Source: Candidatus Gastranaerophilales bacterium
GTDB taxonomy: Bacteria; Cyanobacteriota; Vampirovibrionia; Gastranaerophilales; Gastranaerophilaceae
Length of the DNA stretch: 64,000 bases
Assembly: GCA_944326555.1 (NCBI GenBank)
Contig: CALVEK010000014.1
Location: 1-64,000, forward strand
Direction: 5' to 3'
The notes below the pieces were generated by a model. That model was not told the DNA's origin, made no database searches, and saw only the letters and a list, made by a program, of their open reading frames with translations. The stretch's first letter is position 1. Each line of letters begins with the position of its first letter. The translations under genes were made by a program, and so were the position numbers. Below, piece by piece: positions 16,023 to 23,966 of this stretch.

Positions 16023-16772
16023 AAAAATTTTCAATATTATTCATATGTTTGTTATTTATGTTAAATAATGCAAGTTATTCTGCAAATAATCAGAGTCAAA
16101 ATCAATTTGCAATACGTGTAGAATCTGTGCCAAGTGGAAATTCTCAAAAAGATAATGATGGATTAAGCGATGGTGCAATAACTGCCATAGCTTTAGGATC
16201 TACTTTTGGAGGTTTGGGAATTTTATCAGGAATCGGGTACTATTTTTATAAAAATTCAAAAGGTATACAAACCGGTTGTGCCTGCGGGCAAAAATGTCCT
16301 TACCAAACTATTGATAGTAAAACTTATCAAGATATTTTAGCGAATAAGAGAAAATATACTTATCTTATGAAAGCAAGTGAGAAAAGTATTATAAATTCAG
16401 ATTATCGTTATTTAATAATTCCTGATATGGAAATAAAACCAAAAACATTTAATACAGTATTCTTTGAATTGCCAAAGACAAATAGTTCAAATATTAATTT
16501 TAGAATAATTCAAGCATCGAAACCTTTCAATATTGAAAAAAAACTTCCCGATTTAGATTCAAATATTTTTACGAATCCAAAAGATAAAAATGTAAAAAAA
16601 AGTACCTACATATACAAAAGAGCTTAATTCTGATGAAGGATATTTAATAAAAAATGGTACTATTTCAAATTTAACTAATACAGTTTCAACAATAGTAACA
16701 GAAAATATATCAAGTAGAAAAAAACAGACCTATGCAATAATTGTTGAGCTTTGGGTAGAGCAAAATAAATAA
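16019..16772 (+). pseudogene. secreted/membrane protein gene with A8-tract frameshift
   Basis: The protein starts with a signal peptide (MKKFSILFICLLFML), then a hydrophobic helix at about residues 57-77 (GSTFGGLGILSGIGYYFYK), a Cys-cluster CACGQKC, and a soluble beta domain. At the A8 run 16594-16601 the coding frame should move +1. In the present frame it ends 202 aa in (STYIYKRA, stop 16625-16627), whereas the shifted frame continues VPTYTKELNSDEGYLIKN through EQNK to a TAA at 16770-16772. One A fewer would give an intact ~250-aa protein. An A8 tract is prone to replication and transcription slippage, so on/off switching of the C-terminal ~55 residues is possible. Confidence 0.65.
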
Positions 16773-17273
16773 AATTCCAATTTGGTATTGTAGTTATTAA
16801 ATTTGATGTCTGTATGTAATAATATTTTTTACTAATGACGTGAACAGATATGCTGTATATAATCTGTCGAACTTTTGGTTATCTGAAATATTTCTTAAAA
16901 GAATCTTTTTATCTTTGAATAGTCTGTTTAGAAAAATTTTTAACTTTTTTATGAAATATAAGGCTAAAAAGTTACTTATTTTTATTTTTGTTTTATAATC
17001 ATCATATATTTACACAAGTATTTTACATTAATACAAAAATTATTTGAGTCGTTCTTCACTTTTATTTGCAAACAACCTAGTGTTAGTCAGGTGAGTTTTG
17101 CGTTTGTGAGTGAGCTGTTGAAATAGGGATATTTCTTGCAATTTGCGATTTTAAATGATTTTTTGTTTAGAATAAATTCTTTTGGCAAATGATGCTGAAA
17201 GTCAGTTGGATGAGACAAAAGTTTCGTTCTTTATAACGTGTTATTGAAAACAGTTTTATGGGAGATTAAATAA
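16773..17273. other. 501-bp intergenic stretch without a recognisable gene
   Basis: The segment is very AT-rich. I see no open frame with a ribosome binding site, no tRNA, and no strong hairpin. It must carry the promoter of the gene at 17274, whose GGGAG lies 9 bp before its ATG. A non-coding RNA cannot be excluded. Confidence 0.5.
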
Positions 17274-17687
17274 ATGAAAATAGTGAATAATCAATCTTTT
17301 AATATTCAGAAACGAAATGCACAAATTTATAATAAACATTTGGATTCAGGATTCTCTATTACTAAAGAATCAGCAATGGATTCAATAAAACATATTAATG
17401 ATTGTATTGAAAATCCAACAATAGGATTGATTGCAAGAAAGCAATCTAGAACTCATAAACTCCCTTCATTTTGCTATGAGCAAAATTATCGTGATTTAAT
17501 GGCGTTTGATTCAATGAACGTCGCTGTTGGCGTATTTGAAAATAAGTTTGATAATCTTTATCCCAGAAGTGGAAAGGCAAGAAAATATTTAATTAATAGT
17601 AATAGTATAATGTTAGATTCTGTTAACCATATTAAAAAGACATTTTCAAGACAAATATTCAAATTTTTGGGGAAAATTTGTAAATAA
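17274..17687 (+). CDS. hypothetical protein
   Basis: The 137-aa basic, soluble protein is not recognised. It has GGGAG 9 bp before ATG and ends 42 bp before a strong terminator, so it is probably a monocistronic real gene. The N-terminus KIVNNQSFNIQKRN and the central PSFCYEQNYRDLMAFDSMN show no known motif. There is no signal peptide or membrane segment. Confidence 0.6.
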   Translation: MKIVNNQSFNIQKRNAQIYNKHLDSGFSITKESAMDSIKHINDCIENPTIGLIARKQSRTHKLPSFCYEQNYRDLMAFDSMNVAVGVFENKFDNLYPRSGKARKYLINSNSIMLDSVNHIKKTFSRQIFKFLGKICK

Positions 17688-17729
17688 TTATGTGTCTGTA
17701 TGTTTTGTATTTCAATAAGATGAGAAAAT

Positions 17730-17775
17730 AAAAGCCTTAGTGATTATAACTTCCCACTAAGGCTTTTGTTTTTAT
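17730..17775. terminator. strong bidirectional intrinsic terminator
   Basis: A perfect 13-bp stem (17730-17742 with 17755-17767, core AAGCCTTAGTG) and a 12-nt loop are followed by T-rich sequence on the plus strand and TTTTATTTT on the minus strand. It separates the convergent genes at 17274 and 17772. Confidence 0.9.
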
Positions 17776-18317
17776 TTTTTGTTTTTTATTTTTTTGTTAC
17801 CCTTTTTTATTTCGTTTTGTTTAATAAATTTTTTATTTTTTTCTTGTTTTATGTTTTTGTTTTGTTGTACAGCGTTACCTCTGTTTATATGATGAGGATT
17901 TTGGGCATTATTTAAGTTTCTTTTGTGTTTGCCGTGTCCTCTATGACCTTTTTGGGGTGCATTTTGAGAACGATTTTCTATAGCATTTTGTTTCCCTTGA
18001 AGTCTTCTTTCTATTGCTTTTTCCTTACCTTCTTGCCTTCTTTGGATAGCTTTTTCTTTGCCCTCAAGTCTTTTATTTACTCCAACATTTCCTCTGTTTT
18101 GTGCAGCTTTATTTGTATTTGCATTCGGATGTTTTTTGCCTTTTATTGAATTATTAACATCTTTATGATTAGTTCTTGCGGAAGGATGTTTTTTCCCTTT
18201 TATTGATTTTTCCTGTTTAACAACGACTTTACCGTTGCTGCCTTTTGCCTGAGAATTTTGTGCACTGGCAACAAATAATAAGGATAAAATCATCATTCCA
18301 ATAATAGATTTTTTCAT
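17772..18317 (-). CDS. small, extremely basic secreted repeat protein
   Basis: The 181-aa protein has a signal peptide (about residues 1-24, MMILSLLFVASAQNSQA). The rest is almost all Lys, Arg, Asn, Gln and His with no hydrophobic core. Short repeats are visible: SIKGKKHP twice (residues ~38 and ~57) and GKEKAIQRR / GKEKAIERR / GKQNAIENR (three 9-12-residue units). Such chains are likely disordered and could bind nucleic acid, acidic wall polymers or the cell surface; none of this is shown. AAAGGAG lies 7 bp before ATG. Confidence 0.7.
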   Translation of the reverse strand: MKKSIIGMMILSLLFVASAQNSQAKGSNGKVVVKQEKSIKGKKHPSARTNHKDVNNSIKGKKHPNANTNKAAQNRGNVGVNKRLEGKEKAIQRRQEGKEKAIERRLQGKQNAIENRSQNAPQKGHRGHGKHKRNLNNAQNPHHINRGNAVQQNKNIKQEKNKKFIKQNEIKKGNKKIKNKK

Positions 18318-18481
18318 TTAGATCTCCTTTTATTATGTCTTGTTTAATTATACAAATTTTGTTTTTTCTGAAAATATATTAAATATAGGTTTTTGAATTT
18401 TAAGATTTGTAAAAAGAGAAGAGAAGTATTTAAAGAAATTATGATTTTTTACCGATAAAACTACTGTTATCAAGTTGAAAT

Positions 18482-21400
18482 ATGTCAGGGAATGATTATC
18501 ATCCGGAGTGTAAGTTGAAATTAAAGTTAGAAAATGGCTCTCAAATTAATTTAAGTGATTTGGACAAGTTAGAAAACAAGTCTGATGATAATGCTCTATT
18601 GAAATTTTTTGATAGCATTGGTTTTGGTGGAAATAAAAATAATATTTTCGATAAAAAAGAGATAGAAAAGATAAAATCTTTTTTGATTGAGATGGCGGGT
18701 AGTGATGGTGTTATAGATCAAAAGGATATAAAAAATGCCAGATTAAAGTATTCAAGTATTTTTACAAATTACAGTGAAAAGAGCTTTGCAGATGATCTTT
18801 CACTTTTGTCTTTGCAAAATGAATCTTCAAGTGGGGGCATTGATTTCCCAAAGTATAAGGTAAAATCTGGAGATACTATTAATAAAATAGTAAAAAATCT
18901 TGGCTATACAGGCGATGACGCTAAAAAGTATGCGGATGCTTTAGAATCTCAACTCGAAGCAGATGGCTCATTTATGAATAGTAAAAAATGGCTTTTAGCA
19001 GGTTCTGAGATAAATCTTTTGGGCGAAGAGAAGTTAAAAGAACTTGGTATAAAAAAGAGTCAAATTTCTCCTACCATAACGAAAAAAAATGATAACAGCA
19101 GTACAGTTTCATCGCCTTCTTATAGAGTTCTTTCAGGAGACTCAATCCCTAAAATTGTTAAGAAATTAGGATACAGTGGCATTGATGCACAGAAATATGC
19201 TGATGCTTTAGATAAACAACTTGAAGCAGACGGTTCTTATATGAATGATAAGAAATGGTTAATGGCTGGTTCTAAAATAAAACTTTTAAGTGATGAAAAA
19301 TTAAAAGAACTTGGCATAAAAAAATCTGAAACCGATGACATTTCTGTTGAAAATGAACGTGACAATAAACCGATTTCTGAAGAAACTGTTAATTCTACCG
19401 AAGTCCCCGATACTGATGGTAATATGAGCGAAATTTCGTCTCAAAGACTTAAACATATAGATTCATCTCAGAAAGTTCCCCAAAAACCAAATGATGGGGT
19501 AGTTTCTGTAAAAAATTCTGCACAAAGAATTTTAGAAGTTATTAAAGAAAGTGGTCATAAAGGTCGTATTGTTGACGAAAATGAATTGAATGCGGAACAG
19601 AAAAATTTTGTAAGGTATCAAAAGCAACTTTATAAAGCAAATCCTACATTTATAAAAAATGACTCGACGGGTGAAGTTCACATATTTTTTGATACAGAGA
19701 ATTCATCTGTTGGTAAGAAAATGGGCTTAACATCAATTGAGCAGATTTATGGTAAAAATACTCAAGTAACCAACAGATACTATAAAAACGGTAAAATTGT
19801 TCAAGATTTAAAAAAATATGATGAAGATGATGGTGTGTGGAAAGAAGTCAGCAGCACTCTTATACAAAAACCAAAAACATCAGGGACGGAATCAAAAAAA
19901 CAAATTTTGACACCATTAGCTATTGATATAAAGGTTGACCCATCAGTTTATGAGGGCGCTAGTGATAGTCAAAAAGAAACAATAAATAATTTTGTTAATG
20001 CCTTGGAAAAAAACAAATCAACTCTAATGAGAGATTTAAATATTGATAATGATACATACAATAAATATGCGCAATTATCGTGTGCTATTGCAATGCAAGA
20101 AACTAATTTCGGTAAAGCAGATAGCTACAAATACTGGGATGGCACTGTCGGTACAACATTGCTCAAAGATACTGCTGCAGTGATTGGTATCGGGCTCAAA
20201 AAAATAGCTCCTTCGGGTATTGGAAAATCTGCTCCAACAGCCGTATCTAAAGGTTTGACCCAAATAAAAATAGGAGATTGGGATGATAATCCAAGAGTAG
20301 CTAAGTTGTTTGAAAAATACGGTATAAAAAGAGGCTATTATAATACCCTCACACCGGAACAATCTGCTGCGGCAACAGTTATTGTTTTGAATGAATTATC
20401 AAGAACCGTAAAAACGGAAGCTGTCCAAAACGGTATTGAAGCCTCCAAAAACAGATACTATTACAGTAAGAAAAAACTTGTTGATGGAGCACCTGTAGAA
20501 AGAACGGGTGGATATTTTATTTATAACAATGTTACGGATGAAGATGCAATGATGTACTTGTATAATGGTCGTTCGGGAACATTGAAGAAAGGTAATGCAA
20601 CACCAAGTCTGATGCTCTATACACATAACATACAAAGATACAAAAAACTCTTTAGTGTGTCAGAAAATCCGCAGCAAAGAGCAGATGCGCTAAAGAAAGC
20701 TCCTACTGTAACTATATCAAATGCCTCAAATAAAAGAAAAGAAATGTCATCTGATTTGGGTTGGGGTATTGGTCAAGTTGCTTTTAATACAAATCTTTAT
20801 ACAGGTGGAATATCTAAAAATAGTGAATCTGAAATTCAAACACTAAAACAATCTCTTGTTCAAAGAGGTTATGATATGAAATATGTCAACTCTGTTGTAT
20901 CTAAAATGAAAAGTGGTGAGATTAGTTTTTTAAATGGTCTAACCAACTCTGAGATTTCTGCGATGACAGAGGAAGACATTAAATTGTTGGTTGAACATTC
21001 TAATTCGCTAAACAAAAAATTGGCAGGAGTAACAAATTCTAAAAAGAAAAGACAAATAGCAACAGAGGCAGATAAAGAATTTAAAAAGATTTATTTGGCA
21101 TCTCATGCAAGACAAGTCTATTTGAATAAAGTTTCTGACTCTTCTGTCATATTAAATGACCAAGTTGAAAGCAATGTTAAAAAATATCCTCAAAACGGTT
21201 ATAATACAGGTGCTCAAAAACGCTGCAAAAAATATTTAACACAATTGCGCGGTTCTCATCAACCTGACAGCGGAATTTATATGTATTCGGACAGAGTTAA
21301 TAAAGGTTTGTACACAGGCTTTAATGTTGAAAGAGATAAAGGCATAAATTATGTTAATGCATCTGATGTTGATATTCTTTTAGCACAAAATGGTGCAGAT

Positions 21401-21865
21401 TCTGCCAATACTCTTAGAACGAGCGGAGCTTGCTTGACTGGTGCAAAACAGGCTTTGATTGGTTCGGGCTGTGTAGAACCTGAAGAAATGTCCACATTTA
21501 ATAATGCATTTCAATTAGCTAAATTTTTAGAAAAACATCCTGATAGATTCCAAGAAATAAAATATGTTCAAATAAGTGATGAAGTTGCAAGAGAAATTAC
21601 AGCAGGCGATATCTCATCTCTTCCAGCAGGTTGTATAGTTGTATTTGGCAACAAATCGAGAACGGATGTACCGGGACATGCAGGAATCACAAGTGGTAAC
21701 GGGCAAATTTATGCTGATGAGACAGATAACTCTAATTGGGACAATTTTGTAGCTAAATCAAAAAACCATAACGGAAAAGGTGAACATGGTTATGTAAGAG
21801 TCTTTAGATTGAATCCGGAATATTATACAATTGACCCTAAAACTCATAAAGTAATTGCGAAGTAA
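18482..21865 (+). CDS. giant cell-wall protein: two LysM-like repeats, lysozyme-like domain, C-terminal CHAP/NlpC-like cysteine peptidase
   Basis: The 1127-aa protein is modular. Residues ~1-100 include an EF-hand-like loop (AGSDGVIDQKDI). Two ~60-aa LysM-like repeats follow at ~122-180 (YKVKSGDTINKIVKNLGYTG) and ~210-270 (YRVLSGDSIPKIVKKLGYSG). A low-complexity linker leads to a lytic-transglycosylase-type domain near 530-660, with catalytic Glu in IAMQETNFG (~540) and SKGLTQIKIGDW (~589). A second SDLGWGIGQVAFN segment lies at ~757. The C-terminus (~975-1127) has a Cys in SGACLTGAKQAL (~980) and His in GHAGITSGNGQIYADE (~1065), the Cys/His pair of CHAP or NlpC/P60 amidases. No signal peptide is evident, so export must use another route. 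Confidence 0.75.
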   Translation: MSGNDYHPECKLKLKLENGSQINLSDLDKLENKSDDNALLKFFDSIGFGGNKNNIFDKKEIEKIKSFLIEMAGSDGVIDQKDIKNARLKYSSIFTNYSEKSFADDLSLLSLQNESSSGGIDFPKYKVKSGDTINKIVKNLGYTGDDAKKYADALESQLEADGSFMNSKKWLLAGSEINLLGEEKLKELGIKKSQISPTITKKNDNSSTVSSPSYRVLSGDSIPKIVKKLGYSGIDAQKYADALDKQLEADGSYMNDKKWLMAGSKIKLLSDEKLKELGIKKSETDDISVENERDNKPISEETVNSTEVPDTDGNMSEISSQRLKHIDSSQKVPQKPNDGVVSVKNSAQRILEVIKESGHKGRIVDENELNAEQKNFVRYQKQLYKANPTFIKNDSTGEVHIFFDTENSSVGKKMGLTSIEQIYGKNTQVTNRYYKNGKIVQDLKKYDEDDGVWKEVSSTLIQKPKTSGTESKKQILTPLAIDIKVDPSVYEGASDSQKETINNFVNALEKNKSTLMRDLNIDNDTYNKYAQLSCAIAMQETNFGKADSYKYWDGTVGTTLLKDTAAVIGIGLKKIAPSGIGKSAPTAVSKGLTQIKIGDWDDNPRVAKLFEKYGIKRGYYNTLTPEQSAAATVIVLNELSRTVKTEAVQNGIEASKNRYYYSKKKLVDGAPVERTGGYFIYNNVTDEDAMMYLYNGRSGTLKKGNATPSLMLYTHNIQRYKKLFSVSENPQQRADALKKAPTVTISNASNKRKEMSSDLGWGIGQVAFNTNLYTGGISKNSESEIQTLKQSLVQRGYDMKYVNSVVSKMKSGEISFLNGLTNSEISAMTEEDIKLLVEHSNSLNKKLAGVTNSKKKRQIATEADKEFKKIYLASHARQVYLNKVSDSSVILNDQVESNVKKYPQNGYNTGAQKRCKKYLTQLRGSHQPDSGIYMYSDRVNKGLYTGFNVERDKGINYVNASDVDILLAQNGADSANTLRTSGACLTGAKQALIGSGCVEPEEMSTFNNAFQLAKFLEKHPDRFQEIKYVQISDEVAREITAGDISSLPAGCIVVFGNKSRTDVPGHAGITSGNGQIYADETDNSNWDNFVAKSKNHNGKGEHGYVRVFRLNPEYYTIDPKTHKVIAK

Positions 21866-21883
21866 TAGTTTAAATTGTGTTTG

Positions 21884-22750
21884 TTATCGCAAAAAATTTG
21901 TAACCAACCTTTTTATTTTGCAAATAAAACAAGAATTGTTTTCTTTTAGTTTAGTAATCTCGTTGATTTTATATTGTTCGGGCAATGGTACTCTTTGATA
22001 CTTAACATCAGGAATTCCCAAAAGCATTACATAAACAGGTTTGTATCCGTCAGGGATATCCAAAGATTCACAAAGCTCCGGGTATAGCTTTAAGCAAGCC
22101 TGAGCAAAACCACACCAACAAGTACCTAATCCCAAGTGCTGTGCATATAGTTCAATATAGCTGAGTGCAATTATCGGATCTACATTTGCACAAGGCGCTG
22201 TAATAGATGAAGAAACTATAATCATGTGAGGTGCTCCCCTAAAAATAATATCCTCACCATTAATAAATGCATCTTTGTATTTTGAAAATTTATTAATGAT
22301 TGGCGACAAAAATTTGTAAGACAAACTTTTCAAAAGCATTTTTCTTACTCTCTCTCTTATTTCATCCATTGCAGATTTACTTTCTACAAGTGTAAAATGT
22401 AGGGAGTGTGAGTTACATCCTGTTGGAATATAAGGAAACATTGCTTTTAGATTTTTCCATAATTGGTGTGGTATTTCTTCATCCTTATATTGCCTTATGC
22501 TACGTCTTGATTTTATGAGTTGAAGAATATCATTGTATTCAACATTGCTTGATTCTGTAGGCTTTTTCCCATCAATTGAAATAGCTCCTGTGGGACAAAT
22601 GGAAAAACAATGTTGGCAAGATATGCATCTGTTTGCATCTTGCATATAAGGGTAATTTTCATTGTCAAATTCCAAACAACCTGTAACACAATCTTTTATG
22701 CATAATCCGCAGTTTATACATTTATCTTTATCAAAAATAATTTTATTCAT
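21884..22750 (-). CDS. ferredoxin-nitroreductase fusion
   Basis: The 288-aa protein has an N-terminal 2[4Fe-4S] ferredoxin (CINCGLCIKDC near residue 11; CISCQHCFSICP near 42) fused to an FMN nitroreductase domain. That domain begins RRSIRQYKDEEIP at ~83, with PTGCNSH and GLGTCWCGFAQ. Related fusions in anaerobes reduce nitroaromatics or unknown small molecules with ferredoxin electrons. The substrate is unknown. The C-terminus ends CFICKIKR with two extra Cys. AGGA precedes ATG. It converges with the giant wall-protein gene. Confidence 0.88.
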   Translation of the reverse strand: MNKIIFDKDKCINCGLCIKDCVTGCLEFDNENYPYMQDANRCISCQHCFSICPTGAISIDGKKPTESSNVEYNDILQLIKSRRSIRQYKDEEIPHQLWKNLKAMFPYIPTGCNSHSLHFTLVESKSAMDEIRERVRKMLLKSLSYKFLSPIINKFSKYKDAFINGEDIIFRGAPHMIIVSSSITAPCANVDPIIALSYIELYAQHLGLGTCWCGFAQACLKLYPELCESLDIPDGYKPVYVMLLGIPDVKYQRVPLPEQYKINEITKLKENNSCFICKIKRLVTNFLR

Positions 22751-22868
22751 TGTTTTTCCTGTCGTTGTTTAAAATATCTTTTCTTATATTTTAGAACAAA
22801 GTTTAGAAAAACATATAATCTTGGTGTCTGTTTGTTTAAAAGAATATTTTATATAAATTAAAAATTAT

Positions 22869-23780
22869 TTATGTATCTTGGTTATATCTTGGTATAGGAT
22901 ATATTTTAGTAGGCACAGAGCTATTGTTAGGCAATTTGTACTGATTTCCGCAATATTCACTTAAAGCTAATCTTGTGTTACCTTTTTTTCTGCTAAGTTT
23001 TCCTTTGTAAGCAATTATTCCGACTTCAAGTCCAAGTACTACATCTTCTGCTATAGCTTTATGCAGTGATTCGGGGGTTGGATATTCTTTTTTGAGTTCG
23101 GCAATTCTTTTTTCATCAGATACATAGTGTCTGTGATCGTAGGAGTATATTGCTTCAGGTGTGCCTGATTTTAGCTTTTTCCAAGCGTTGCCGTCAGCAT
23201 ACATACATTCTATAGTTGTTTTGTCAACTTGCATAACTCCTTTATATTTCTTTTTTGTTGGATTCATTGTCGATTCAGAAAAGACAAACCCACCTGTTTC
23301 GTGGTCTAAAATAGAAGCTGTTATTTCCGGATCAATACCATATTTTTCTGATAAAGAACAAACCATATTGGTTATTGGCATAGCCCTTTTTATATCAGTT
23401 TTTTGTAAGTTTGATTGCACGTATTGCATAACTTTGCGATATTTTTTAGGGTCTTTGGGTATATAGTTGTTAAATTCTGTAAGATAGTCTGTCATTCCGT
23501 TTTTTTGTGTTTTTTCTTGTGTTTCAGACTTCTCTATTGAATCTCCATTCTGGGGTTTAATTTTTTCAATAATTATAGGTTTATCAGTTCTTATTCCGTC
23601 TTGTTTGCATTCAAACAAGGGTTGTTCTTTTAGAGTAGTTTTATACTTTTGTGATTCAGGATGCCAAATATCAATGTCTCTTTTTAGGTTTGTATTATTT
23701 GTTGTACTTTGGCTTTCTTCATTCTTGTAGTTAAAAAATAATGAGCCGTTATTATTTTCTGTACCTGATACACTAGGCAT
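22869..23780 (-). CDS. lytic-transglycosylase-type (SLT) protein
   Basis: The 303-aa protein has a Ser/Thr/Lys-rich, probably disordered N-terminus (residues 1-105). An SLT-like domain follows: YGIDPEITASILDHETGGF gives the catalytic Glu, followed by KYKGVMQVDKTTI (the G-V/L-M-Q motif) and a C-terminal ALSEYCGN (the A.YNaG helix). These enzymes cleave peptidoglycan glycan strands. No signal peptide is visible, as with the giant protein at 18482. Both may share an export route or function in an injectosome-like context; that is speculative. Confidence 0.78.
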   Translation of the reverse strand: MPSVSGTENNNGSLFFNYKNEESQSTTNNTNLKRDIDIWHPESQKYKTTLKEQPLFECKQDGIRTDKPIIIEKIKPQNGDSIEKSETQEKTQKNGMTDYLTEFNNYIPKDPKKYRKVMQYVQSNLQKTDIKRAMPITNMVCSLSEKYGIDPEITASILDHETGGFVFSESTMNPTKKKYKGVMQVDKTTIECMYADGNAWKKLKSGTPEAIYSYDHRHYVSDEKRIAELKKEYPTPESLHKAIAEDVVLGLEVGIIAYKGKLSRKKGNTRLALSEYCGNQYKLPNNSSVPTKIYPIPRYNQDT

Positions 23781-23911
23781 TCTTTTTACTCACTTTCATA
23801 TACTCACATACTTTTATAAAAACATTTTGTAATCTCGTATTTCATAATAAGAAAATGTCTTAACATTTGTTAATCATAGATTATGAAGTTAATCGTAAAG
23901 GAATGTGTATA

Positions 23912-23939
23912 TTGTATAAAATTCGATATATGCTACAAT
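23912..23939 (+). promoter_or_regulatory. candidate promoter of the GH57 gene
   Basis: TTGTAT (23912-23917) and TACAAT (23934-23939) with a 16-bp spacer lie 27 bp before the ATG. Confidence 0.4.
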
Positions 23940-23966
23940 ATTTCCATAGATTGTTGAGTTTGTAGT

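Noticed and set aside
16773-17273. Riboswitch or housekeeping RNA in the 501-bp gap
   Set aside because: No recognised conserved core or strong hairpins; AT-rich only.
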